Assembly: GCA_036897625.1 (NCBI GenBank)
Contig: JAYMTA010000718.1
Coordinates: 1-24,936, forward strand
Length of the DNA stretch: 24,936 nucleotides
Direction: 5' to 3'
DNA from: Pelargonium cotyledonis
Lineage: Eukaryota > Streptophyta > Magnoliopsida > Geraniales > Geraniaceae
Positions within the stretch are counted from its first letter, which is position 1. Every line of letters begins with the position of its first letter. Of this stretch, positions 1 through 10,975 are shown piece after piece. The position numbers and the translations under genes are program-made. The notes below the pieces were generated by a model. That model worked only from the letters and a program-made list of their open reading frames with translations, searched no databases and was not told the DNA's origin.

Positions 1-503
1 AATAAATAGTACATACACGAGATGTGACACAAAGTCACCGTATACATGAAACGAGAAAGTCTCGGTGTTCCCAAACAGATCGGAAACCAAAACAATGAAT
101 AAAAAACTTGAAACTCTAGATACAAAGCGAAAGGCATCATTTGTTGTTCATGTTGAGCCTCCAAAACACGCATGTATGATTAACCAATCATGTTGTAATA
201 CACCGCTTAAAACACCCAGTTGTGAGCATAATTATATATTTAATCATAATAATATAACAAATGTGTTGGGGTGAGTCATGTAAAATATGTTGGTTTTATC
301 GTGAAAATTAATGTGTTGAGCCGTGTCATATCACACAATATTCCATTTAGTTATCATAATAAGCGTGGCATGCTCATACTTTTTATTTTAAACCGTGTCG
401 TATTCGTGTTGTGTCATGAAACACAGTATCATTAACGTCTTTTTAATACTATTTGGCATATCTGACAAAGAATAATACTAAAAATAGAAGACTCCGCGTG
501 TAC
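1..503. other. AT-rich 5' flank of the acyl-CoA ligase gene, no gene seen
   Basis: No coding region can be supported here; the short open frame at 65-274 has low-complexity composition and resembles nothing I recognise. The stretch is AT-rich with several scattered variants of gtgtcgtatt/gtgttgtgtc. Similar wording recurs near 5660-5720 and 14045-14060, which suggests an old dispersed repeat. The part nearest 500 should contain the promoter of the ligase gene, but I see no clear TATA box. Confidence 0.4.
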
Positions 504-510
504 TGAGTCA
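504..510 (+). promoter_or_regulatory. TGAGTCA bZIP-type (GCN4-like) motif
   Basis: A TGAGTCA heptamer lies about 300 bases upstream of the ligase start codon, followed closely by a second partial copy in gttgactcg. In plants this motif is bound by bZIP factors and is common in seed-expressed promoters. That would fit a gene of acetate and lipid carbon use in seedlings, but a 7-mer occurs by chance often enough that this is only suggestive. Confidence 0.25.
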
Positions 511-632
511 TGTGTGTGTTGACTCGACTACCCCAACAGTAGATATATCATCCATTTTCTTTCAAGACAAACACAAATTAAATACCATTTCCTGTTCCCG
601 TCTTTTCGCTTTCGCTTTCAATAGCTCAGTGA

Positions 633-698
633 ATGAGCTTCAAATCTTTAGCTCCAATGGCACAAAACTCCAAAACACTGATTCAAATTCAACGGTGA
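633..698 (+). other. Upstream ORF (21 codons) in the probable 5' leader of the ligase gene
   Basis: An ATG at 633 opens a 21-codon frame ending in TGA at 696-698, about 110 bases before the main start at 809. The leader from about 560 to 808 is pyrimidine-rich, as plant 5' UTRs often are. If transcription starts upstream of 633, ribosomes would meet this short frame first. A longer frame (512-793) starts further upstream and may lie outside the mRNA. No conserved peptide is recognised. Confidence 0.25.
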
Positions 699-808
699 AG
701 CTTTCGCCTGCTCCTTCCATCTCCCATTTTCCTAACATTTATCGCATCATCCCCTCCGCCGCCACAAATCACCCCCAACTCCTCATTTTCTAGAGAGAGA
801 AACCAAAA

Positions 809-3800
809 ATGGCGGCGGAGAGAGAAAGAGACATCGACGATTTGCCCAAGAACGCGGCCAACTACACCGCCCTCACTCCCATGTGGTTTCTGCAGAGGGC
901 GGCTCTGGTTCATCCCTCCAGAAAATCACTCGTCCACGGATCTCGTCACTACACCTGGCTCCAAACTTTCGACCGTTGCCGTCGCTTGGCCTCCGCTCTC
1001 TCCAAACGCTCCATCGGCGCCGGCTCTACGGTACTTTCGTTTTCCTGCTCTGTTATCGGAGTTGATCGGAAAATTCTTCTTCTGTTTCGTCTCCGTTCAC
1101 CTCTGACTTAGATACAACAATCTCTATACGATTTCATTAATTCGTTCACGTCTGATTGTCGAACTGACTTTATTAATTGCATCGGCGACTTTTTGGTGAA
1201 ACTCTATTAAATCATGGCAATTTTAAATTAAGTCGTTGGATTAGGCTAGGTAGTATGGTAGGTTGCTTAGCGTAGCTTTATAATGATTTTGAAACAAAAT
1301 ACATAAATTATTGGCTAGTAATCAATTTGACTGGACAAGATTCTTGAGGAGTTTTGTGTTTATGATTGTGGAGTAATTTGAATAAGCAACCAGGTTGGTT
1401 CAATTAAATATACAAACATTTAATCTGCTAGTCTAACATGCTTGTAGTTGTACCTGAGTCTCACGAGCAAAACTTTCATAGATATGCGATTCTTCGTTCT
1501 AGATGATTATGCTTTCAAGTGTATCAGTGTAAGTTTACCTTGATATTTCAAAATAAAATAACCGAGCTCAGTCGTCTTTGTGACTTGAAGAGCTGTTAAA
1601 CTTTGTCTAGTGACCCAAGGGTAGTGGAGCAATTGGAAACACAGGATGCGTGAGTGGGAAGAGCGCTTGAGTTCGATCCCCACTCAGCACACCCCTGAGG
1701 AGAGGCTTAAACCTTAATCTGTGACGTCGCCTCGAATGGAGATTAGTCTGTGTATGGTCAAATGGCTTAAAGGTGCCTATCGCGAAAGTGCGAGCCTGCT
1801 CAAGAACTCTATGGTTAAACCAAAAAAAAAAAAACTTTGTCTAGTGCTATTTTGAGTTACAAATTCCCTAATGCTCGGTTTGGATTCTTGGATTTCATAT
1901 GAAATTCTGTATTTGAGCCAATCCAATGTTTGGATATTTGAAGAATGTGTATTTGGATTTGGAATGTCAACTCCTACATTGATGTTTGAAACTCTATGGT
2001 ATCTCATACGCAAACCTAACAAAATTTGTATGATTATTGGAATTGACTCTTTCATCCATACATGATATCTTTCTTTTTCAAAAGGAACATTTCCAATACA
2101 ACATAATTCTGGAGTTAGAGAGTATTGTTGTTCCCATGACTGCTTGTCACCAGTCTAGCCATGAGTTGTATCACTATCATTTTTCTTTCTTGTGTATAGT
2201 GTAACATTGTCATCTTTTTTATCAGAGCTCTTGTTTATAGTGTAAAATTGTTATCTGTTTATTCTTTTTGTGTTGCTCACAGGTAGCTGTAATTGCTCCC
2301 AATATTCCAGCCCAATATGAAGCTCATTTTGGAGTTCCAATGACTGGAGCTGTTGTAAATTGTGTTAATGTTCGTTTAAATGAGTCAGTCATTGCTTTCC
2401 TTCTAGGTCATTCATCATCTGCAGTTGTAATGGTGGATCAAGAGTTTTTTTCCTTAGCTGAGGAAGCTCTGAAGATATGGGCACAGAAAAGCTCTAGCAG
2501 TTATAAGCCTCCCATTTTGGTTGTCATAGGTGATGATAGCTGTGACCCTAAGGTACTTGAATATGCTGTTGCAAAAGGGGCCATTGAATATGAAAAGTTT
2601 CTGGAAACTGGTGATCCCGAGTTTGTTTGGAGACCACCACAGGATGAGTGGCAAAGCATTGCTTTGGGTTATACTTCTGGTACAACAGCCAGTCCTAAGG
2701 GCGTGGTGTTGAGCCATCGAGGAGCATATCTAGCATCCATGGCTGGAGCTCTTACTTGGGGGATACCTGAAGGGGCTATATACTTGTGGACTTTGCCTAT
2801 GTTTCATTGTAACGGTTGGTGTTTCACGTGGTCACTTGCAGCTCTTTGTGGGACTAGCATATGTCTTCGACAGGTAAATTATTGGGAATGCTTTACATTT
2901 ACTTGACTTGTTCATGCAAAACAACTGATTTACATTATGTTACCCTTTTAATTGTCCCTTACTGATTTGATCTGGCAGTGGCTTATAAATATTATGCAAT
3001 TTCTAGCACATATTTACATTAACAAAGACCTATTGTATGAATCATGTGGATTAAATTGGAATTCTCACATATAAATGCTTATTTGCATTTAAGATTTTCT
3101 ATACCATCTTGAATAGGATGGTGACCTTTTCCCTTGGAAAATTGGCAATTTTGTCATTAGATTACGTAATAGAATTTGAGCCTGTATTTTATTTTTTTCA
3201 AGTTCCTTAACTCTCTATATGATAGTGAGGTTACTCAGATGACAAATTTCAAAATGTTCTTCAATTCCTTCTCCTTGATATCATCTTCCTTGTCTACTTT
3301 GCATATATGCAGGTAACATCTAAGGAAGTGTATTCAGCCATAGCAAAACATGGTGTTACTCACTTCTGTGCTGCTCCTGTGGTCCTCAACAGCATTGTAA
3401 ACGCCCCGCCAGAGGACACTATCCTCCCCTTACCCCATGTTGTACATGTAATGACTGCTGGTGCTGCTCCACCCCCATCTGTTCTTTTCGGAATGTCCCA
3501 GAAAGGCTTCCGTGTCACCCACACTTATGGTCTCTCTGAAACTTATGGCCCGTCTACAGTCTGCGCATGGAAGCCTGAATGGGACTCCTTACCTCCTGAA
3601 ACCCAAGCTCGCCTTAATGCACGCCAAGGTGTTCCATACATTGGCTTGGAGGAGCTGGATGTCATCAATACCCAAACTTTGCAACCCGTCCCTGCCGATG
3701 GAACCACAGTGGGAGAGATAGTTTTCCGGGGTAATCTCATCATGAAAGGCTACTTGAAGAACCCAAAAGCGAACGAAGAGGCTTTTGCAAACGGGTGGTA

Positions 3801-4209
3801 TCACTCGGGTGACCTTGCTGTGAAGCATCCAGATGGATACGTAGAAATCAAAGACAGATCAAAGGACATCATTATATCCGGAGGTGAAAACATCAGTAGC
3901 TTGGAAGTAGAGAAGTTTTTGTATATGCACCCGGCAATACTGGAGGCATCGGTGGTGGCAAGGCCAGATGAACGGTGGGGAGAGTCTCCTTGTGCTTTCG
4001 TGACATTGAAGTCGGGAGTGGATATATCCGACGAGCCACGATTAGCTGACGATATCATCAAGTTTTGCCGGTCAAAGATGCCGGGTTATTGGGTTCCGAA
4101 ATCGGTGGTGTTCGGACCATTGCCAAAGACAGCTACTGGGAAGATACAGAAACATTTGCTGAGGGCCAGGTCTAAAGAGATGGGACCTGTGAAGACAAGC
4201 AAGTTATAA
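809..4209 (+). CDS. AAE7: Peroxisomal acetate/short-chain acyl-CoA ligase, AAE7/ACN1 type
   Basis: This ATP-dependent ligase of the ANL (acyl-adenylate) family activates acetate, and in the family also butyrate, to the CoA ester in peroxisomes, feeding the glyoxylate cycle. Exons read by frame and splice consensus are 809-1030, 2283-2873 and 3313-4209, all phase 0, giving 569 aa, the length I recall for Arabidopsis AAE7. The opening RDIDDLPK and the following ANYTALTP..FL..AA match AAE7 closely. Residues 204-214 (YTSGTTASPKG) are the nucleotide-binding loop, Y343-P350 (YGLSETYG) the adenylate motif, D438 lies in SGD, and D452 begins DRSKDIIISGGENIS. K548 in PKTATGKIQK is the expected catalytic lysine. 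The protein ends in SKL, a canonical peroxisomal targeting signal (PTS1). The ATG at 809 sits in a good context (aaaaATGGCG). Intron 1 (1031-2282) carries a SINE. Assignment to AAE7 rather than AAE1 or the benzoate/cinnamate ligases rests on remembered sequences; family membership is certain. Confidence 0.95.
1598..1846 (+). mobile_element. tRNA-derived SINE with 15-bp target-site duplication
   Basis: A body of about 219 bp (1613-1831) is bracketed by identical 15-bp direct repeats, aaactttgtctagtg, at 1598-1612 and 1832-1846. The 3' end is a run of 13 A. Near the 5' end, tagtggagcaattgg around 1622-1636 resembles a pol III A box, and gttcgatccc at 1671-1680 is a good B box, about 40 bases apart as in tRNA-derived SINEs. 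The element lies in intron 1 of the acyl-CoA ligase gene in the same orientation. It encodes nothing and would have moved using a LINE reverse transcriptase. The perfect duplication suggests a fairly recent insertion. Confidence 0.85.
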
Positions 4210-5084
4210 GTGTAGAATGGTGAGTGATATGATCAAATAAGAGTGATTGTCCATGATTGGATGGTTTTATTTATGTTAATTGGTGGAACATAGACTTTGT
4301 GTTGCATGTAAATCTTCAACATAGCTTGTTGTATCAGCCTAGATGAGTTCATTCCAATACATCGCGTTGAGCAGACAATTTGAACCTGAACCTACTGGCA
4401 CTAGAAATCCGGGCCAAACATAACCCGAACCGACCAACTTTCAGTTGGATTGGGTCGGATTTGACTTGTAAAATCTTAGGAAGGATCGGGCAAACCCGTT
4501 TACTTATTTACCCGGCATTAATTTTAAAGTAAAATTTACACGCCATTATAATTTTTGTTATTTACTTATATATATGGTTAAAAATTAAAGAACCAAAGCA
4601 ATTTTTAGCCTTTAGTGCATATAGTGGCAAAATCTAACGACTTGGATTAGGAAATATTTTGTCTCACATGTGCGAGTCATTGTCTATTCTCTATTCCTGA
4701 AAACAAAGAAAGATAAAGAAGCAGTAGCTAATGTAACGTGACAGTCCATTTATCTATCTAATTATTCATGTAAACGAATTTAGAATTCAATATTCTATTC
4801 ATGTAAACGTGACAGTCCGAGGCTACATAGTATGTTCTCTACAAGCTTCGTGTAACCCGGCATGAGTTTTCTGAGCATCATGGGTCGGGTGCCTTGCATA
4901 GGTACACATTTTGAGGTATGACTCAATGTGTTCTCGTTTGTATCAGTTGTCGTCCCCGTTAAACATAACGTAAGCCGTATGTAGTTGTTTCCATACGATC
5001 TCACTGTAAATATACAAAAACCAGCAATACCGTGTGAAACCACACGAAGAAAACAACCCAACAAACCTTTTTGTCCTCACTCCC
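4210..5084. other. Intergenic: 3' flank of the ligase gene and promoter of the xylosidase gene
   Basis: No gene is seen. The first 150 bases should be the 3' UTR of the ligase gene, with only weak poly(A) signals (aaataag near 4236). From about 4380 to 4520 a stretch rich in acccgaacc/gggtcgg words resembles the dispersed repeat wording near 10230-10370. The remainder is AT-rich promoter DNA for the downstream xylosidase gene. Confidence 0.4.
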
Positions 5085-5091
5085 TATATAA
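5085..5091 (+). promoter_or_regulatory. TATA box of the beta-xylosidase gene
   Basis: A perfect plant-type TATATAA, set in ccctatataaac, lies 90 bases before the start codon at 5181. It predicts transcription start near 5115-5125 and an A/C-rich leader of about 60 bases, typical of highly expressed plant genes. Confidence 0.7.
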
Positions 5092-5180
5092 ACTCCCAAA
5101 CTCCCCATGCACATCCTTCGTAAACATATTAACACACCAAACCAAACCAAACACACAAAACCAACTCGAGTCTCTCAGAA

Positions 5181-8100
5181 ATGGCTTCTTCTTCTTCTTC
5201 TTCTCCTCGCAACATTATTATCATAACAATGGTGGCTCTAGCTTCCTTGACGGCCGGCGTCTCGTGGAAGACGGCCGGGTTCGGAGAATGTCGGGATCCG
5301 TTCGCCTGCGACCCCGGCAGCAACCTGACGGAGACGCTGAGGTTCTGCGACGTGTCGCTGCCGATGGAAGAGAGAGTGTGGGACTTGATAGGGAGGTTGG
5401 AGTTGCCGGAGAAGATTAGGCTTCTTGTGAACAATGCCATAGACGTGCCGAGGCTGGGGATTCAAGGCTACGAGTGGTGGTCGGAGGCTCTTCACGGTGT
5501 CTCCAATGTCGGCCCCGGGACTAAGTTCGGCGGGGCCTTCCCGGGAGCCACCAGCTTCCCTCAGGTCATCACTACCGCTGCTTCTTTCAATACTACATTG
5601 TTCCAGCTAATCGGACGGGTAAGATATACTTCTCTTGTTTTATAGTTGTCGGGTTATACATGTAGTGTTCGTGTTTAGCTGCACACCACAATTACTAAAA
5701 TGTATCGTGTTTGTGTTGTGACCTAACTTTAATTTAAATATTGATATAATGTTTTTACTGGCATGAGAAAACATAATATGACTTTAAATGAGAAAATCAT
5801 TTCTCTACAATTAGAGACCATATGTCTTTGATGATTTTACATCAAAGATTTTTTGTTCTCACTAGCTTTGATTTGCAATTTTAATAGCTTCATAACCTAA
5901 TCCAACCAAATATCATATGTGTGTATATTTACTTTTGTTGTAGAACAATTATCTACTAACATAAATGTGTAATTAGACAAGAGAGCTTTCAATTTCAATC
6001 AAACCTCGCGAGCATTCAAAATTTAACTAATTTTACACCGATCGAATCCGGTCAATTTTCAAAATTGGATTTGATCGGACAAGTCTGTGTATTTTATTCT
6101 AAAAATCTAAAATTTGATTCAATTGATGCGAAAATCGTTGATTCGATCGTATCCAAATCCCTTTTAAATTGAATATGAATCACTCTTTATTAATCTGAAT
6201 CCGAGTAATCCGATCTGTAGTATGAATTCTAACCTCTACCCTAGATGCTCATATAAGATAGAGCATAAAGAGTATACATGGATCACTGTTTAACTACATA
6301 ATTGTAGTGATTGTTAGAAACTAGTTCAATGTTAGTCAATAAAATATTATGTTCACAACTTCTTTAGTATTTATTTATATAATATACTTTCATAATGATC
6401 CTCAATATTCTCTTATGCTAATTTCTAAATAATTTCTATGTAACTAAATTGTAAGCACCCAAACTTTTTTTTATAAAATATTTGATTCGATGAAAATGAG
6501 ATTGCAAAATATGGTGGCACTACTGAGTAATTAACTGAATAAAATGAAAATAACAAATAACAATTTTGTCTTGTAATTCGTTTACAACATTATTGGCATT
6601 GCTTAAAAGTCTAACTTATTGTTTCTTGGTGATCTAGCTTTCCATTTTAATCAGCACCGACCTTGCAAAATAGCCTATAAATCAATCATTATTCGTGACA
6701 TAAATACATGCACTAGTTATATATATTGTCTAGTTAACATATAAAATTAATTCTTCTAAAAAAACATATGAAATTGATTGATGTAGCTCTCTCACCACTC
6801 GCCACATTCCAATTTGCATGGCTTGTGCATGCAAATTTTCCTTATATGCCAAATATATATTAACCTACATCAAACACTATGTTAACACGTTTAAACATTT
6901 TCATAATCAGTTTACAAATTTTTTGTTACATTCATGATTTGATGCATTTATTTGTACAATTGCAAATGTAGGCGGTTTCTAACGAAGCAAGGGCAATGTA
7001 CAATGGAGGAGCGGCGGGATTGACCTTCTGGAGCCCTAACGTGAACATATTCCGAGATCCGAGGTGGGGGCGGGGACAGGAGACGCCCGGCGAAGATCCT
7101 ACGCTCGCTGCCGAGTACGCGGCCAACTACGTTATCGGACTCCAAGAAATTTCCGGACAGGATTTGAAAGTGGCCGCATGTTGTAAACACTTCACCGCAT
7201 ATGATCTTGATAGCTGGAACGGCACGGACCGTTTCCATTTCAATGCAAAGGTAAGGTAACATTTCCATTTCATGTGAAATGAACATCGGACCAGTACAAC
7301 GTTGTTGTTGTTGTCTAGCATAATTAATTTTTTTTTGAATTGCTTGCACGCATGGACGACCAAAAGCATTGATTTCGGTCTATATTGACACTTGAGTTTG
7401 TCAATGTCAGCGTTTAATTATACTAACAACGAAAGTGTTTTTTGAACTGTACGTTTACCTTTTACCGACATAACTTCTTAGTAGAATATGTTCAATAACG
7501 TGACATGAATACTTTCCAACCTAACATGCATGCATGTACACATTCTAATTTCTGAAATTAGATTGATGTGACAAAGTTTCATATGACCTATGCAGGTTAG
7601 TCTACAGGATCTGGAGGACACATATAACGTCCCATTCAAGGCCTGTGTTTTGGAAGGGAAGGTAGCAAGTGTGATGTGCTCTTACAATCAAGTCAATGGG
7701 AAGCCCACTTGTGCTGATCCTGATCTCCTCAAGAAGACCGTTCGTGGCGAATGGAACCTCACTGGGTGAGTTACTTCTATTGAATCGCAAATTGGCACGT
7801 CAAAGTGCATGTTTATTTAATCTTCTGAAGCAAAATATTTGGTCACATGGAAAATCACATGCATGATTTCACATATTTGCATGTTTGATATCAATTTCTT
7901 ATATATCTAATGTTCGAGTCGTTTTGGCCAAATAGATACATCGTTTCAGACTGTGATTCTGTGGGTGTTGCTTATGAAGATCAACATTACATGACCACGC
8001 CAGAGGAAGCTGCTGCTGTCACAGTCAAATCTGGTTAGTGTTAGTGAGTGGAAACTCTCAAATGTCACCATAATATAATTAAGAAGTTAAACTTACGAGT

Positions 8101-9619
8101 GACGTTTTGATAAATATGTAGGTTTAGATTTGGACTGTGGTCCTTTCTTGGCAGTCCACACAGAGACAGCTATACGAAAAGGACTGTTGAGTGTGGACGA
8201 TGTGGACCTGGCCTTAGCCAACACCATTACGGTTCAAATGAGATTGGGCATGTTCGATGGCGAGCCCTCGAATCAGAAATATGGAGATTTGGGTCCGGAG
8301 GACGTGTGTACTCCAGACCACAACAAGTTAGCCCTAGAGGCTGCCCATCAAGGCATCGTCTTGCTCGTAAACCGAGGACATTTGCCTCTGTCCCCCAATC
8401 GCCAACGCTTGGTTGCTGTTATTGGCCCTAACTCCAATGTTACAGAGACTATGATTGGAAATTATGCAGGTACGTTTTTTCATATAGCTGATGTGACATT
8501 TGGTTTTACTGATTCTTTAAACTATTTGACATTGACATACATTTTTTCATATAGTCGATGTAACGTTTGATTTTACTAGTTTTTTAAACTATTTGGTACT
8601 GTAACATTGTAGGTATCGCATGTGACTACGTAAGCCCCTTGCAAGGAATCGCAAGCTACACAAAGACAGTTCACCAACCCGGTTGCATCGGTGTTGCTTG
8701 CGAAGACAATGACAACTTTGGACTTGCCGAGCAAGCTGCTAGGCATTCGGACGCATCAATCCTAGTAATGGGACTAGACCAGTCCATGGAAGCTGAGTTC
8801 AAGGACCGAGACAACTTGCTTCTACCAGGACATCAACAAGAGCTCGTCTTAAGGGTGGCAAATGCCTCCCAAGGCCCCGTTGTGCTTGTCATCATGAGCG
8901 GAGGACCTATTGACGTCACATTTGCTAAGAACGATCCACGTATAGCCGCTATCCTATGGGTTGGCTCCCCCGGCCAAGCCGGAGGAGCTGCCATCGCTGA
9001 TATTTTGTTCGGACAAGTAAACCCTAGCGGGAAATTACCAATGACTTGGTACCCACAACAATACATAGAAAAAGTACCTATGACCGACATGACCCTGAGA
9101 GCCGACCCCACAAGAAAATACCCCGGTAGAACTTACAGATTCTACCAGGGTCCTGTAGTGTTTCCATTCGGGCACGGACTAAGTTACTCAACTTTTGTCC
9201 ATTTGCTGCCCGAGGAAACACCTTCCAACATTTCAGTGTCACTAGCTATGACCAAGAACTACACTAGTGACAACCTTTCGGTCAAGGCCAAACATGTTAA
9301 CTGTAACGTCCTGCCCCTAGGGGTTTGCGTCGAAGTCGAGAATAGAGGAACCATGGACGGGTCCCACACCTTGCTCGTCTACTCGTCCCCGCCGGCCGGA
9401 AAATGGTCCTCCGGGAAGCAGTTGGTGAAGTTTGAGAAGGTGAATGTGTGTGCAGGGTTGAAGAAGACTGTTAGGGTTGATATTCATATATGCAAGCACT
9501 TGAGTGTGGTTGATGAAGACGGAGTTCGGAAGATTCCGGTCGGCGAACACAACCTTCACATCGGAGATCTCAAGCATACGATCTATCTTCAAACGTATAC
9601 GGAAGGGCTCAAAATTTAG
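5181..9619 (+). CDS. Secreted GH3 beta-D-xylosidase / alpha-L-arabinofuranosidase (BXL1/BXL2-like)
   Basis: This apoplastic glycoside hydrolase removes xylose and arabinose residues from cell-wall xylan and arabinan. Exons are 5181-5618, 6972-7250, 7596-7765, 7936-8033, 8122-8469 and 8613-9619, giving 779 aa against about 770 for plant family members. A hydrophobic stretch at residues 11-27 after a serine run is a signal peptide. Plant-BXL landmarks follow: [11 protein letters not shown], then [15 protein letters not shown] (174-188), K218-H219 in the CCKHFTAYD substrate motif, and the nucleophile Asp, expected at D301 in IVSDCDSV. An E504/E506 pair in SMEAEFKDR lies where the acid/base is expected, and [13 protein letters not shown] and [18 protein letters not shown] come later. 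The last ~100 residues form the fibronectin III-like domain. Several N-X-S/T sites fit secretion. The C-terminal part looks nearer BXL2, other parts nearer BXL1, so no exact symbol is given. No disabling change was seen. Confidence 0.95.
5619..6971 (+). other. Intron 1 of the beta-xylosidase gene (1353 bp)
   Basis: Donor GTAAGA at 5619 and acceptor tgcaaatgtag ending at 6971 keep the [15 protein letters not shown] reading in phase 0. The intron is AT-rich with no coding content. A repeat-like stretch near 6010-6210 is built from gatcgaatcc/gattcgatcg words, possibly an old element, but I could not find inverted ends or a target duplication. Confidence 0.7.
8475..8608 (+). repeat. Two-copy tandem repeat (about 67 bp) filling xylosidase intron 5
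   Basis: Copy one (8475-8541) and copy two (8542-8608) both begin ttttttcatatag and both continue with gatgt.ac.tttg.ttttact and tttaaactatttg, with scattered differences. Together they make up almost all of the 143-bp intron 5 (8470-8612). Each copy also carries a catatag that could look like an acceptor, though only the final attgtag at 8612 keeps the protein frame. Confidence 0.8.
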
Positions 9620-9816
9620 GGCACATATAAATTTTACACTATACTTTCATATATTTTCTTGTGTTATTGTTGCTTTATTGTGTCATTTATTGTTGGTTAC
9701 GAAAGAAAGATATATATACTTTTCATAGGTAGATTTAGGTGTTTGTGATCGTCCATGTTCTGTGAAGACAGAATTGACGAACAAAAGAATTGTACTATAT
9801 ATTTGTCAAGAAATTC

Positions 9817-9842
9817 AATAAAGAAACAACGGTTTCAATAAA
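9817..9842 (+). terminator. Poly(A) signals of the beta-xylosidase gene
   Basis: Two canonical AATAAA hexamers at 9817-9822 and 9837-9842 lie about 200 bases after the stop codon. They predict cleavage near 9850-9870. Confidence 0.6.
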
Positions 9843-9869
9843 TTATTTTCTTCTCGGTAATCTTAATTA

Positions 9870-10740
9870 GTAGGCACAGGCAGATGTCGTTCATGTCGGG
9901 TTCATCAAGTGAAAGTTAATGCATGGACGAGCTTTGACTCCAACCTCTCCTCGGATACCTAGTAAGGTTTCTTTACTTCTTCCGGTATTTAAGTTAGATC
10001 CTCGTGTACGGACACATGGGTTTTCGTAAACAAATTTAAGTTTAAACAATTTATTTAGATTTTCAGATCGAGGAGAGAGAGCAAGATGCACAATGAATAG
10101 TGTAAACATAGAGTTAGTCAAGTAGCTTATTCAAAATATAAATATCACGAATGGTGACTTCTAGCAAGTACTTATAGACCTTTTAAACCATAAATCTTAA
10201 AATAAACTCACTTATTTTAATTTTCTTGTTAGATTGGGTTGAACAAACCCGCACACTTTTCACACACAACCTGAGACCCACTCTCATTTTGGGACGAATT
10301 ATGGTTAGATATTTTCTACTTGAGTTCAGAAAAATTGGACCTAACCCAATTTAATTTGAATTCAAAATTGTCAACCCTAGCTAGGGCTAATTAATGGAGG
10401 TAAAGTCACGTGACAAGCACGCAGGCAAATATAGGATGTGTGATTGAAAATGAACCAATGTGATGCTGACTTGTGAACGGTCTATACTTCATTCAATTAG
10501 GCCCAAATATATACCACATATATACTAAAATCTTCATTTATAATATATAATTAATGATCTTGAATATATATGCACCCAATTTTCAACAACAACAACACAA
10601 AAAATATCTTCCTTCATTGTAGATTGTGTTTGCAAAATGAGTTGATCTCATAATCAATTGGAGATGCATATTCCTATCAAACAAAAATTAAAATTAAAAA
10701 ATATATGGTGTATATGGAGAATGGAGAGTGAGGAGAGGAA
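9870..10740. other. Intergenic DNA and promoter of the endosulfine gene
   Basis: No gene is supported. The stretch is AT-rich, with gggttgaacaaacccg and cctaacccaattt words near 10235-10350 that resemble the stretch at 4390-4500, plus a 12-bp palindrome CCCTAGCTAGGG at 10375-10386. AT-rich blocks at 10530-10575 (ttataatatataa) could hold the core promoter of the endosulfine gene. Confidence 0.35.
10405..10414. promoter_or_regulatory. G-box (GTCACGTGAC palindrome)
   Basis: A perfect 10-bp palindrome with a CACGTG core lies about 570 bases upstream of the endosulfine start codon. G-boxes bind plant bZIP and bHLH factors in light, abscisic-acid and circadian responses. A second CACGTG core lies inside intron 1 at 11985-11990. 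Function is inferred from the motif alone. Confidence 0.45.
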
Positions 10741-10858
10741 CAAATATTCTTACCTCACCTTCTCACTCAACCATAATTCTCTTCTCTTGTCTTCTTTCTT
10801 TTATACTTTGTTTCCTCTCTATTCTCTGGTTTGCCGCTACTACTACTACTACTACAAG

Positions 10859-10957
10859 GTAATCTCATCTTCCTCCTTTCATCTCGAAGTTGTTTTCGAT
10901 CGATCGGTTATGTCATCGTTCTCAAATCTTTGTCATGTTTTAGCCGGAGAACAATAA
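10859..10957 (+). other. Possible 5' leader intron (10859-10943) overlapping an upstream ORF (10910-10957)
   Basis: After a (TAC)n run, acaagGTAATC at 10859 is a good donor, and catgttttAG at 10942-10943 is a plausible acceptor after T-rich sequence, giving a candidate 85-bp intron in the endosulfine leader. Without splicing, the ATG at 10910 opens a 15-codon frame stopping at 10957, just before the main start at 10976. Splicing would remove that ATG. Confidence 0.35.
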
Positions 10958-10975
10958 GCTCTCTCTCGCTCGAAA

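Noticed and set aside
512-793. 93-codon open frame before the ligase gene
   Set aside because: It covers the pyrimidine-rich leader region, has no recognised motif and stops just before the real start codon.
1621-1690. A genuine tRNA gene
   Set aside because: The pol III boxes are present, but the cloverleaf stems do not form and the sequence continues into a SINE body with poly(A) and TSD.
4380-4520. LTR or hAT terminus in the acccgaacc-rich stretch
   Set aside because: No inverted or direct terminal repeats or target duplication could be matched by eye.
4985-5419. 144-codon + frame ending in Arg/Val-rich sequence
   Set aside because: It overlaps the xylosidase first exon in another frame; the 5181 frame carries the signal peptide and GH3 motifs.
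6948-7369. Minus-strand frames opposite xylosidase exon 2
   Set aside because: They are shadows of the plus-strand exon, which encodes the conserved [15 protein letters not shown] motif.
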